DNA from: JAFNAG01 sp963721405
GTDB lineage: Bacteria > Acidobacteriota > UBA6911
NCBI GenBank assembly: GCA_963721405.1
Contig: CAVRJA010000005.1
Span: forward strand, 62,001 to 126,000
DNA length: 64,000 bases
Direction: 5' to 3'
How positions within the stretch are numbered: the first letter of the stretch is position 1; each line of letters starts with the position of its first letter. Made by a program: the position numbers and the translations under genes. Shown one piece after another: positions 17,094-25,394 of the stretch. Below the pieces are notes generated by a model. The model worked only from the letters and a program-made list of their open reading frames with translations. It made no database searches and was not told the DNA's origin.

Positions 17094-18182
17094 GTGAAGA
17101 CTTATACGAACTTATTGGCAGGCATAAGCATTATGCTGGCGTGGGTGTTTGCGGCTTTCGCGCAAGCGCCACAGCCGGCGCTCCGTGACGAGTTCGTCCG
17201 GTACGCCGCAATGCAGGCGGTGACCGGGCGCGAAGCGGGCTTCATTCAATTCCTGAAAGGCAGGCTGCCGGCCGGCGTGTCGTCGGAAATCGACAACATG
17301 GGCAACCTGATCGTCCGTGTGGGCGACGCCGCCCCGCAGCTCCTTGTCGTCACTTCGGTGGATGAGCGCGGATTCCTCGTGACTGATATTACCGACGAAG
17401 GCTTTCTGCGAGTTGCATCACCTGGTGGGCGCGCGGCCGGGACCCTGTTCGCGCAGTTTCACGAAGGACACTATGTCGATATCTCCATCAGGAACGGAGT
17501 GGTCCGCGGAGTCGTGGCGCTGCCGTCGTCCCACCTGGTGCGGGGGCGGCGTGAAAGCCTGACGGTTGAGCGCATGCTGATCGACATCGGCGCGCGGTCC
17601 AGGGAGGAAGCCGCGGCCAGGGGCGTTGAGATTCTCAATCCATTGGCGGCGATCAAGGACATTGCGTTGCTGGCGGAAAACCGCGTCGCCGGGCCAATGC
17701 TGAGCCGGAAATTCGGCGCGCTGGCTCTCATGGAGACACTGAGGGGCTACGACGCAAAACCGGTGAAGGGAGTCGTCTTCGCGTGGGCGACCCAAAGCGC
17801 GCTCAGCAACTCAGGAGTAGCGCGCCTGGCAAAGCGATTTTCGCCCCGGCAGGTCCTGATTGTCGGCGCATACCAACGCACGGCAGGACGGACCGCGAAG
17901 GATCCGGTGGAAATCCTCGACAGTGGCGTGCTGGTTCCCGATGCGGAATCGCCGGGCGCCGGCAGCCAGCTGCTCAAGGCAGCGCTGGCCGCGGCAGGCG
18001 GGAAAATCAAGCTGACGCCCTCGCCCACTGCCGCAGTTCCGGAGGCCAGGGCTTTCGGATCGACGGCGGACACGTGCGCCGTCGCCATCCCCGTCCTGTT
18101 CCCCGGCAGCCTGGTCGAAACGATCGATCTGGACGATCTGCAGCAGCTGATCGAATTCATCAAGGTCGCTGCGAGCCGCTGA
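17094..18182 (+). CDS. Exported M42-like protein lacking metal ligands (pseudo-peptidase)
   Basis: A 362-residue paralogue of the preceding peptidase with a signal peptide (about 1-23) and a GTG start preceded by GGCGGAG. The fold is recognisable from IDNMGNLIVRVG and the matching C-terminal IDLDDLQQLIEFI. The catalytic positions are altered: HMDE becomes SVDE, STDDRGG becomes PMLSRKFG, QEETG becomes TQSAL, the AVDTF Asp becomes Gly, and the YSHS His becomes Gly. Only one of the six expected ligands (D90) remains. The reading frame is intact throughout, so it looks retained rather than decaying. A regulatory or substrate-binding partner of the active enzyme is the simplest idea (inference). 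Confidence 0.8.
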   Translation: MKTYTNLLAGISIMLAWVFAAFAQAPQPALRDEFVRYAAMQAVTGREAGFIQFLKGRLPAGVSSEIDNMGNLIVRVGDAAPQLLVVTSVDERGFLVTDITDEGFLRVASPGGRAAGTLFAQFHEGHYVDISIRNGVVRGVVALPSSHLVRGRRESLTVERMLIDIGARSREEAAARGVEILNPLAAIKDIALLAENRVAGPMLSRKFGALALMETLRGYDAKPVKGVVFAWATQSALSNSGVARLAKRFSPRQVLIVGAYQRTAGRTAKDPVEILDSGVLVPDAESPGAGSQLLKAALAAAGGKIKLTPSPTAAVPEARAFGSTADTCAVAIPVLFPGSLVETIDLDDLQQLIEFIKVAASR

Positions 18183-18241
18183 CCTGACGCAAGTGCCTGA
18201 AGTTCGTGGTTATTCGCCCCTCGACTTCCAGCTGTCGTCGA

Positions 18242-19063
18242 TTATTTCATGGCGGAGCGGAAGGACTTGATCGTGTCCGACAGGCCTTTCTGCAGCAGCC
18301 CGAAATCCCAGCCCACACTGACCATGCGGTAGCCCGCGTCCAGCCTGGCTTTGACATCGGCCGGGTTGGTGTCGATGGCGGAGACCACCTTGCGCTGCCG
18401 GCACATCTCCAGAATGCGGGCGGCGTCGGCTTCCGGAATGTGCACCGTCTCGACTGCGCTGAGGCCCGGAGTCTCGACGATCTCGCGCGCGTGGCGCACA
18501 CCCTCTTCCGTTTCGATCATCGCCACCAGCAGAAGCTCGCCCTTGGGGTTCAGCGGCCAGACGTCACGGCGTTCCCTGGGGATGTTGAGTCCTGCCAGGG
18601 CCGAAGTCTCCGCACCCCGGATGGCCGAAACCGCCCGCTCCACGTCCGCCCGGCTCTCCACCATGGGCAGCCAGATCCCCATCGCCGGCCCGACCTTTAG
18701 AGACTCGGCGATTTCGTAACGAGGGTCCCAGGTGCCGCGGTTCGCCAGTTTCACCAGGACGACAGGGGGCACACGCGCTTCCGTCCGGAAGCGGTTGCTG
18801 AAATCCTGGATTTCGAGCAGGAAGCGGTGCAGCGAGTTGAAGTCGTAAATGTCGTGCTCGACGTCGGCGACAATGTAATCCGCGTCGCTGGTCGCGAGCA
18901 CCTTGGCGATGCGCGGCGCGGACAGGGCGCCCGTCCAGACCCCCACGACCGGTTTCCCGGACTCGAGCTGCGCGATGAGGCGGTTCGCGCGTTCCTGCGG
19001 GTACCCAGCGGTCGACAGTGTCAGCAGTGATAGAAACAGTCCAAGCGTTGTTGGCTTACGCAT
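18242..19063 (-). CDS. Exported HpcH/HpaI aldolase-like protein with a shortened metal-site region
   Basis: A 273-residue protein with a signal peptide (about 1-22, ending TAGYPQ). The HpcH/HpaI TIM-barrel pattern is clear: VVGVWTG, DYIVADVEHDIYDF, MGIWLPMVES, MIETEEGV and a C-terminal VSVGWDFGLL. Family members cleave 2-keto-3-deoxy acids with a divalent metal held by the Glu of IET and an Asp in a GPxDLS loop. That second loop is missing here: the chain goes from VETPGLSAVETVHI straight to a helix. Activity is therefore doubtful. The ATG at 19063 has GGAGA upstream. It converges with the M42 pair. Confidence 0.75.
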   Translation of the reverse strand: MRKPTTLGLFLSLLTLSTAGYPQERANRLIAQLESGKPVVGVWTGALSAPRIAKVLATSDADYIVADVEHDIYDFNSLHRFLLEIQDFSNRFRTEARVPPVVLVKLANRGTWDPRYEIAESLKVGPAMGIWLPMVESRADVERAVSAIRGAETSALAGLNIPRERRDVWPLNPKGELLLVAMIETEEGVRHAREIVETPGLSAVETVHIPEADAARILEMCRQRKVVSAIDTNPADVKARLDAGYRMVSVGWDFGLLQKGLSDTIKSFRSAMK

Positions 19064-19731
19064 GCGTGTTTTCTCCGTTATGTTTGAGAAACAGACTGCT
19101 GCAGGCATCCTCGTGCCTGCGCCACACTAAGGCCATTGTAAGACTTCGAGAAGGAAAATCCTTCCGGGAAGTGGTTTGCAGGAGCAGTCTGCAAGTTGGG
19201 TTTTCCAGGCAGGAGTCCTGGCAGGTGTTTCGCCCGGGGAAACCCGGTAGCCTGGAGGGACGCGGCAAAGCCGCCACGGATGACACGGATTTCATGGGCG
19301 AGATCAAAAGGAATAGATCCTCGAGAAGGGCCAGTGCTCCAAGAGCCTTTTCTTGACGGCGAAGCGCGGGATCATCCCTGAAATCCGTGGCTGCTTTTTC
19401 AAGCACAGACTCAACATCCACGGCGCTGCATTGATCCAAAGAGCTGCATCTGGCTAGTCTCGCTGCAAAAGATCCAAGAGATTCTGGGACCTGTGACCCC
19501 GTTACAGACGATTTCCCGCATTAGGTTGAGCGATGATCACTAAGGGAAGCTCGTACTCAAACAGAAAGCTGCCGGATTTCCTTGGATTGCCTCCTATTCT
19601 CATTTCACCGGCCACAGATCCGGAACGAGTCGCCCACGACCCCTCGGGGCCACAACGAGATATGCAATCAGCCGAGGGCGGCTCAAGCAGTTTCAAATAC
19701 TTGCGGCTGTTTGACAAAAAGGAGAACACGT
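19064..19731. other. Long intergenic region with imperfect inverted repeats
   Basis: I see no convincing gene in these 668 bp. It holds small hairpins (for example CCAGG 19205-19209 with CCTGG 19217-19221). A larger inverted pair made from CCACGGATnnCACGGATTTCA-like words lies around 19274-19300 and its counterpart CTGAAATCCGTGGC lies around 19378-19391. Words of this kind recur between genes in many bacterial genomes. An AAAAAGGAGA ribosome binding site at its end serves the PD40 gene. Confidence 0.4.
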
Positions 19732-20742
19732 ATGTGGAAACCAAGATTTGGCATCGGCGGGCGAGGCCTGCTTGCTGCAGTAGCGCTGGCCCTGCTCGCC
19801 GTTATTCTCTTTGCTGCACAAGACAGCGGACCAAACTTTTCACCATGGTCCCAGGCAGTGGCAGTCGGCCCGCCAATTACCAGCACTGGCAATTATGAAG
19901 CCTGCCCGTTCATTTCGAAGAACGGGTTGGATCTCTATTTCAGGACGCTCGTGCTCGTGCCCGGCACCACCAACACTTGGAAATATGACATCTTCGTATC
20001 CCACCGCGACACGGTTGAAGATCCATGGGAAGACCCAATCAACCTCGGACCCAATATCAACACGGATAATGGCAGTGAGCTGTGCTCATTCGTGACGATC
20101 GACGGGCACTGGATCTACTTTGTCAGCAACCGCACCGACCTGGGGTCCTTTGGCGGTAACGATTTGTGGGTTTCGCACCGGAAGGACAAGCGCGACGATA
20201 CCGGTTGGGAGCCGCCGATCAACTTGGGGCCTGGTGTCAACAGCTCGTCAGGCGAAGTCGGACCCTCCATTTTCGAGGACGAAGCAATCGGGCAAGTCGT
20301 CCTCTACTTCACACGGGGCGTTGGCACACCCAGCAGGAATAAGATCTTTTCGTGCATAATGCTGGATCAAATAACCCCCGGGCCGTCCACACCCGTCGCA
20401 GAGCTGAACAGTTCCAGTGCCTGGAACGATCTCCATACGTTTGTCCGGAGGAAAGACGGCCTCGAAGTCATTTTCGCTTCGGATCGCGGTGGTACAGTCG
20501 GTTTGTATGACCTGTGGGTTTCCACCCGCGCCACCACACTGGATCCATGGTCACCCCCTGAAAAGCTGGGACCGGAAGTGAACTCAAACCGTAGTGAAGA
20601 TCGGCCGTCGATTTCCTGGGACGGAACCACCCTGTACTTCTGGACCGATAGAGAATGGATCCCTTACTCAACGGGAGGAGGATATTGGAACATTGACGTG
20701 TACCAGACCACCCGAACCAAGCTTACGGGAAAAAATAAATAG
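19732..20742 (+). CDS. Exported PD40 (TolB-like) beta-propeller protein
   Basis: A 336-residue protein with a signal/anchor segment (about 9-29). It contains repeated blades of the PD40 type: NEYACP-like openings, then GLDLYF, HWIYFVSNR, VVLYFTRG, LEVIFASDRGG and TTLYFWTDR, each followed by NLGPxxN or KLGPEVN. Such WD40-like propellers are usually periplasmic binding modules. No enzymatic domain is attached. The ATG at 19732 has AAGGAGA seven bases upstream and coincides with the hydrophobic leader. The partner is not evident from the neighbours. Confidence 0.8.
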   Translation: MWKPRFGIGGRGLLAAVALALLAVILFAAQDSGPNFSPWSQAVAVGPPITSTGNYEACPFISKNGLDLYFRTLVLVPGTTNTWKYDIFVSHRDTVEDPWEDPINLGPNINTDNGSELCSFVTIDGHWIYFVSNRTDLGSFGGNDLWVSHRKDKRDDTGWEPPINLGPGVNSSSGEVGPSIFEDEAIGQVVLYFTRGVGTPSRNKIFSCIMLDQITPGPSTPVAELNSSSAWNDLHTFVRRKDGLEVIFASDRGGTVGLYDLWVSTRATTLDPWSPPEKLGPEVNSNRSEDRPSISWDGTTLYFWTDREWIPYSTGGGYWNIDVYQTTRTKLTGKNK

Positions 20743-20803
20743 TGCACCCATCTGGCGGCGCCGCTCTCAGGTGCCGCCAGAGTACGGGACAACAATAATA
20801 ACT

Positions 20804-20863
20804 GGGACGTTGCCCTATTCCCGCGGGGAAGGGATGTAGAAACTCCCAATAGGGCAACGTCCC
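20804..20863. repeat. Perfect 16 bp inverted repeat (hairpin)
   Basis: GGGACGTTGCCCTATT at 20804-20819 is the exact inverse complement of 20848-20863, with a 28-base loop. It sits 62 bp after the PD40 stop and about 50 bp before the VapB operator. There is no T-run right after it, so a simple intrinsic terminator is not certain; a REP/MITE-type hairpin is an alternative. Confidence 0.75.
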
Positions 20864-20911
20864 CTGTTTCCTTGACGGCGGCGCTCGGTGTTTACCTGAA
20901 TGTCGGCTTCA

Positions 20912-20945
20912 TGTGTTATACTTTGCACTGGATTTGTATAACACA
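20912..20945 (+). promoter_or_regulatory. Candidate VapB operator/promoter palindrome
   Basis: TGTGTTATAC (20912-20921) and GTATAACACA (20936-20945) form a perfect 10 bp inverted repeat with a 14 bp spacer, so the half-sites are 24 bp apart. It ends 15 bp before the antitoxin ATG. AbrB-type antitoxins bind such palindromes to repress their own operon. TTATAC or TATAAC within the arms could also serve as a -10 box. Confidence 0.7.
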
Positions 20946-20959
20946 CAGGGAGTTGGAAC

Positions 20960-21205
20960 ATGACCGTCGTTGTTTCAGAAAAAGGCTGGGTGGTAATTCC
21001 GGCTGAGCTGCGCAGGAAACATCATCTTAGCCCCGGCACCGAAGTGCAGGTTGTGGATTACGGCGGGGTTCTGTCGCTCGTGCCGAAGTTGCAGAGTCCG
21101 GTCGAGCAGGCCGCCGGGATGCTCAAGGGACGCAAGTCGCTCCGCCGCGCCTTGCTGGCGGAACGCCGTGCCGAGCGGCGCCGGGAGAAAGCCCGTGGCC
21201 GTTGA
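20960..21205 (+). CDS. vapB: VapB-type antitoxin (SpoVT/AbrB DNA-binding domain)
   Basis: An 81-residue protein. Residues 1-45 have the swapped-hairpin AbrB pattern VVSEKGWVVIPAELRRKHHLSPGTEV. The Arg-rich C-terminal tail (about 55-81) would wrap the toxin. It neutralises the PIN toxin encoded directly downstream and probably represses the operon through the palindrome at 20912-20945. The start has an AGGGAG ribosome binding site. It overlaps the toxin gene by 11 bp, supporting translational coupling. Confidence 0.88.
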   Translation: MTVVVSEKGWVVIPAELRRKHHLSPGTEVQVVDYGGVLSLVPKLQSPVEQAAGMLKGRKSLRRALLAERRAERRREKARGR

Positions 21206-21620
21206 ATCTTCAGGCTACGTGCTGGACAGTTTCGCTTTGCTTGCCTACCTGGAAGGTGAGGCAGGCAAGTCCCGGGTGAAAGCACTGATGAATGGAGCGG
21301 AGTCCGGGAAATTTTTCGTATACATCTCGCTCATCAATCTGGGGGAGGTCCTGTACATTACAGAGCGCGAAAAGGACCTCTATGTTGCGCAGCGTACGCT
21401 AGCCGCAGTGGATCAGCTTCCCCTGAAAATCGTGCCGGTCACGAGATCCGCGGTGCTGGCGGCTGCCCACGTAAAAGCGTGTTACCCGATTTCCTATGCT
21501 GATGCATTCGCCGTAACCACAGCACAGGATTGCCATTGCGTTCTCCTTACAGGCGATCCCGAGTTCCGTGCGGTTGAAGCTGACGGCATCATTGCCGTAG
21601 AGTGGTTGCCCCGCCGATAA
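21195..21620 (+). CDS. vapC: VapC-type PIN-domain toxin ribonuclease
   Basis: A 141-residue PIN-domain protein. The acidic metal-binding residues are in VLDSFALLAYL (first Asp), NLGEVLY (Glu), YADAFAV (Asp) and TGDPEF (last Asp). VapC toxins cut tRNA or rRNA when freed from VapB; the target here is unknown. The GTG at 21195 is chosen because GGGAG lies upstream and the protein then begins just before the first PIN strand. It overlaps the antitoxin by 11 bp. Confidence 0.88.
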   Translation: MAVESSGYVLDSFALLAYLEGEAGKSRVKALMNGAESGKFFVYISLINLGEVLYITEREKDLYVAQRTLAAVDQLPLKIVPVTRSAVLAAAHVKACYPISYADAFAVTTAQDCHCVLLTGDPEFRAVEADGIIAVEWLPRR

Positions 21621-21712
21621 CCTCGGATTGGGTGAGGCCGGTCAAAGCGCCGTCGCGGAATTTCCCGGCCGGCGGTTTGCACTTATTTGAGGTGGCAAAA
21701 TCGACGACGACC

Positions 21713-21729
21713 CACCGCCGGTGGCGGTG
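21713..21729. terminator. Short hairpin between convergent vapC and phosphoesterase genes
   Basis: CACCGCC (21713-21719) pairs with GGCGGTG (21723-21729) across a 3-base loop. It lies in the 146 bp gap between two convergent genes, where it could end transcription from either side. No long T-run follows. Confidence 0.4.
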
Positions 21730-21766
21730 ACGATTCACCACGAAGGTGGCGTGCATTCTGATCCGG

Positions 21767-22621
21767 CTATTTTCGCGGATTACCCGACGCGTCCGGGAGC
21801 AAGCTGAAATCGTAGTAGCGGTGCTCCAGTTTCGATCCGCTTACGGAGGCGATCCGGATCCCTGAGCCATCCTTGCGCAGCGGCTTCCCCACGGGCCCGG
21901 TGGCCGTCACTTCCAGCTCCCCGTCCACGGCAGTGCTGTTCCCGTGCGTGTGCCCGGCGAACACGTGGCGCACCCCATGCATCTGAAACAGCTCCAGGAG
22001 CGGTTTCCTGCGCTCCGGCGGGAGGTTTTCGTACTGGTCCGGTTCCAGCGGCTCCTTCAGAAAGCAGGGGTGATGCTCGAAAATCACGATGTGCGGGACG
22101 CCGGATTTCCGGGCAGCTTCCAGTTCCTGTTTCAACCACATTTCCTGCGCCTCGAGTTCCGCCATGGCGCGCTTCGGGGAGTGGATGAGCGTGGAATTGA
22201 CAACGATGCCGTAGACCGGGCCGGCGCGAAAACTGTAATAGTCCCGGCCGAACTTGTTCCGGTAGGCCGCAAGCGACTCGGGCGTCGGTTCGTTGCCTAC
22301 GTCGTGATTGCCGGAGACGAAATATACAGGAATCCCGCTGCTGACTTTTTTCGAGATGCGCAGGAACTCGGCGGTCTGGGCGGGGTCGCCTGCTTTGTTC
22401 ACCAGGTCGCCGAGGACGATGACAAAACCCGGTTTCATGCGGTTGACTGCGGCGACGGCGAATTCATAGTTGGCGGATTCCTGGGCAAAGTCCTTGTCCG
22501 CCGCGTACATCCCGAACTGCGGATCCGACAGCATGATGAATTGGTACGGCTGCTCCTGGGTAAAGCAGGGAAGCAGGCTCAGGAAGAGCGACGCGAACAG
22601 CAGTGCCGGCCTCAGTTTCAT
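21767..22621 (-). CDS. Exported calcineurin-like metallophosphoesterase (CPPED1/CpdA type)
   Basis: A 284-residue protein with a signal peptide (about 1-21). The dimetal motifs are in order: SDPQFG (DxQ in place of DxH, as in the CPPED1 group), VLGDLVN, GNHD, the HHP region and FAGHTHG. It probably hydrolyses phosphoester substrates outside the cytoplasm; the substrate is not deducible. The ATG at 22621 has AAGGAG upstream. It is followed 170 bp upstream by the VWA gene on the same strand, but no operon is proven. Confidence 0.87.
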   Translation of the reverse strand: MKLRPALLFASLFLSLLPCFTQEQPYQFIMLSDPQFGMYAADKDFAQESANYEFAVAAVNRMKPGFVIVLGDLVNKAGDPAQTAEFLRISKKVSSGIPVYFVSGNHDVGNEPTPESLAAYRNKFGRDYYSFRAGPVYGIVVNSTLIHSPKRAMAELEAQEMWLKQELEAARKSGVPHIVIFEHHPCFLKEPLEPDQYENLPPERRKPLLELFQMHGVRHVFAGHTHGNSTAVDGELEVTATGPVGKPLRKDGSGIRIASVSGSKLEHRYYDFSLLPDASGNPRK

Positions 22622-22791
22622 GGAACGAACTCCTTGCGGTCTGCCGGGATGGGGCTTTCCCGAACCGGATCAGATTCACTACCCGCCGGCGAATGAGCGA
22701 CTTTCCGGCATTCGAGATGTCAGACGCGGCCACCTTATCACGGATCACTTCAGGGGAGTCAAGCGTGAAGCGCCGGCGCCGGGGCGCGCCG

Positions 22792-23817
22792 CTACTTTCC
22801 CTTCGCGGGTTTCGCGCCCGCGCGATACCCGGTGCGCGCACGCACTTTGACGCCTGGCCGGTCGACGGTGACGCGGATCGTACGATAGGATCCGTCCTTG
22901 GCCGGGCGTGCGGGATAGTAGCAGAGGGTGTACTGCAGGGGCAGCTCACCCGCAATCTGCGAGAAGGCTTCGTTGAGGCCGGCGACCGTCTCGGCATGGA
23001 AGAGCCGCCCGCCGCTGCGGCCCGTCAGGCTTCCGAAATACTTGACCGCGCGGGAATACAACGTGTTGAAGCTCACGTAACCCTGCGGCAGCGGCACGGA
23101 GAACCGGTCCGAAATACCGTCCTTGCGTGTGTCGTACTGGATTGCATACAGCACGACATCCGATTTCTCGATCTTCGATCGAGTGCTTCCTGAATCGCCG
23201 GTGATGCTGCCGTTGTCGACGCCGTCGGAAAAAAGCACGATCGCCTTGCGGCCGGGCAAAGGTTCCAGGTGCGCTTCGAGAACGCGATCCAGCGCGTCGT
23301 ACAACCTGGTGCCCTTTGACGAACTCTCTGTCTCGAGGATGGCGCGGCGCAGCCTGGCGCGATCGTCGGTCAAGCCGGCGTGGACGCGCATTTTATCGTC
23401 GAAGGATACGACCATGATGCGATCCTGCGGGCGCAAAGAGTCGACGAAAGCCTGGGCCGCATTCTGGATATCGGCGAACTTGAAGTGAGTGCTTCCCGAA
23501 CTGTCCAACATCAGGGCCACATTGAATGGTTCTGAAGCAGGAATGAGCCGGTCGATCTTCTGCTGCACCCCGTTCTCGAAGATGTGGAAGTCCTCCTGCC
23601 TGAGACCTGTTATGTACTTTCCGTCCTTGTCTGTTGCCACCACCGGTACAGTGACGAGTGAAACCTCGACCCTGATGGGACTGCCGGCTGCCGGAATCTG
23701 CAGGTTTTTCCCGGACGATCCGGTCAGGGAAGGGGTCGCGGCGAATGCGCAAACGGCTGCCAGCGCGGCTACGCAACTGAACCGCTTGGATAAAACGGAG
23801 GCCCGGTGGATCCGCAT
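22792..23817 (-). CDS. Exported VWA-domain protein of the acidobacterial type
   Basis: A 341-residue protein with an N-terminal signal segment. After a short strand region (VSLVTVPVVATDKDGKYI, then GLRQEDFHIFENG) comes a von Willebrand A domain with MIDAS DSSGS at 105-109, the SFDD and LTDDRARL stretch and FSDGVDN. The leading VxVPVxVxDxxGxxVxGLxxxDFxIxENG pattern marks the VWFA-related family common in Acidobacteriota. It probably mediates metal-dependent protein adhesion in the periplasm. The ATG at 23817 has AGGAGG upstream; an earlier ATG at 24012 adds a non-leader tail. Confidence 0.88.
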   Translation of the reverse strand: MRIHRASVLSKRFSCVAALAAVCAFAATPSLTGSSGKNLQIPAAGSPIRVEVSLVTVPVVATDKDGKYITGLRQEDFHIFENGVQQKIDRLIPASEPFNVALMLDSSGSTHFKFADIQNAAQAFVDSLRPQDRIMVVSFDDKMRVHAGLTDDRARLRRAILETESSSKGTRLYDALDRVLEAHLEPLPGRKAIVLFSDGVDNGSITGDSGSTRSKIEKSDVVLYAIQYDTRKDGISDRFSVPLPQGYVSFNTLYSRAVKYFGSLTGRSGGRLFHAETVAGLNEAFSQIAGELPLQYTLCYYPARPAKDGSYRTIRVTVDRPGVKVRARTGYRAGAKPAKGK

Positions 23818-24492
23818 GTTCCCCTCCTGCGACGGTTGAGTGGTCTGACAGCAGGCCTGTTCCCGATTTGAGAATAGCATGTTGTGCCCCGGCGGCTTAA
23901 TCTCTACATTCATGCCTGCCGGCATGGTTCCAGGGTTCAAGAACCCGGGATGAACGAGTCGTTGCCCCTTGCGGTACGCCACCTGGCGGAGACAGAGACA
24001 CCGGCGGTTCACCGTTCCTCTGGGAGATGATCCCCTGTATCAGCCGCAGCTACCGGCCGGCCGGTACCTGTCGGCCCCCTTTACACTCATCCTGGGATGG
24101 CCGTGAAGCCATAAATATAATTCCCATTATAATTTACTGGAGCAACAGCCATCTCGTGGCCTGCTCCCGCCTGTCGGAGTTTCTTACAATCCTGATTTCA
24201 CCCTTCGGATTCCCGGCGCGGGATCCACTTCCGGGAAAACGACATAAGATAAATATTTTCTTTAACTTAGCCCTTAAATGACCCGGAACACTTTGGCCGC
24301 GTCGGATATTTGGCAGCCAAATTGCGATTATGCACGGTGGCAGGTAGGCAAGCAGCTTTTTCGACAAATCAGCGTCCCCCCGGTTTAGCTGCCTCTCTCG
24401 AATGGCCTGGTTGATGATCTGCCGCGGCATGAGGTCCAACCCCCCTCATGCCGCGGCGCGACTCTCTCATAAGTGAATCAGCGAGGAATACG
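23818..24492. other. 675 bp divergent intergenic region, partly AT-rich
   Basis: No gene is supported here. It includes a small hairpin (GGGTTC/GAACCC around 23932-23950) and AT-rich blocks near 24110-24140 and 24240-24275 that suit promoters. A 14 bp hairpin is listed separately. I looked for the consensus of the cyclic-di-GMP riboswitch and did not find it. Confidence 0.4.
24421..24457 (+). promoter_or_regulatory. Perfect 14 bp hairpin in the leader of the matrixin-like gene
   Basis: GCCGCGGCATGAGG (24421-24434) pairs exactly with 24444-24457 over a 9-base loop. It ends 35 bp before the ATG at 24493, just upstream of the ribosome binding site. That position suits a leader attenuator, an mRNA-stabilising stem, or a protein-binding palindrome. 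Confidence 0.6.
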
Positions 24493-25332
24493 ATGAAAGG
24501 CCTGAAGCAGCTTTCCCTGGCGGTGTTAGTCCTGGTTGTTCTGGCACCCAATGCCACGGCGCTGACCCTGGAGACCCATTACATCGGCGGCGCTCCGCCG
24601 GCAAACGCAGCAGGCGGAGGCGACCTGGCGAACGTCTTTAATGCGGCTGCCAGAATATGGGAAGCTGCCTATGGCGATGAGGTCACGATCACGCTGAATT
24701 TCGGCTGGGCCCCGGTCGGCGATGCTGGAACTCATACGCTGATCGAGCAAGGCGGTTTCCCCAACCGCGAGATTAACGGACTTATCCTGTTTGACAACAG
24801 CGGCGCCGTAGCGTTTTTCCTGGACCCGACGCCGGCTTCCAATGAAGAGTATGGGCGCCGGACCGATGAATCCCAGAATCTGGGGGGCGGATTCATCAAT
24901 GTGGCCCGGATCTTCCGTGACCCGGCCGGCAACGCAGTCGGACGCACCGACCTGCTTTCTGTCGCCATTCACGAAATCGGGCATGCCCTGGGCATATGTG
25001 CGGCTAACGTGGCATTCATGGATGAAGCCCGGGATGGCCGTATCCAGGTAACCGGGGATCTGCCTTTCGCCAGAACCTTGATTCCTCTGGCGGCCAACAG
25101 GTCGGGGATTACCTCCCACTTCGATCCGCTCGCCGTCACCTACGGGTCGGTGATGAGCGGCATCGGGGCAGATGAGAGGCGGATTCCGTCCGCTCTGGAC
25201 ATACTTGCCAATGCCCAGATCAGCGGCTTCAGCAACGTGAATCTGGATCCCCAGTCGGCGATGCCATCCATTGTCACAAGCACTTCAGGCGTTGGGCGCG
25301 CTGGCGCCGGTTCGTCCATGCCGCGCAAGTAG
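24493..25332 (+). CDS. Exported matrixin-like zinc metalloprotease
   Basis: A 279-residue protein with a signal peptide (about 1-23). The metzincin-like motif AIHEIGHALGI puts H160, E161 and H164 in a helix. The usual third His of HExxHxxGxxH is absent (Ala170); a later His in TSHFDP (H209) followed by SVMSG and PSALDILA is the likely third ligand, as in a known group of exported metalloproteases. It should degrade proteins outside the cell or in the periplasm. The ATG at 24493 has GAGGA upstream. No sorting tail is visible at the C terminus (SSMPRK). Confidence 0.82.
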   Translation: MKGLKQLSLAVLVLVVLAPNATALTLETHYIGGAPPANAAGGGDLANVFNAAARIWEAAYGDEVTITLNFGWAPVGDAGTHTLIEQGGFPNREINGLILFDNSGAVAFFLDPTPASNEEYGRRTDESQNLGGGFINVARIFRDPAGNAVGRTDLLSVAIHEIGHALGICAANVAFMDEARDGRIQVTGDLPFARTLIPLAANRSGITSHFDPLAVTYGSVMSGIGADERRIPSALDILANAQISGFSNVNLDPQSAMPSIVTSTSGVGRAGAGSSMPRK

Positions 25333-25394
25333 TCCCGGCGACAAGCTGCTCTTCAACCCGATGTTTTAGAACTCTGATCAATATCCCCGCCGGA

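Noticed and set aside
24260..24440. Possible riboswitch in the matrixin leader
   Set aside because: I compared it by eye with the cyclic-di-GMP consensus and found neither the core GCACAGGGCAAACC nor the receptor. Only the perfect hairpin is retained.
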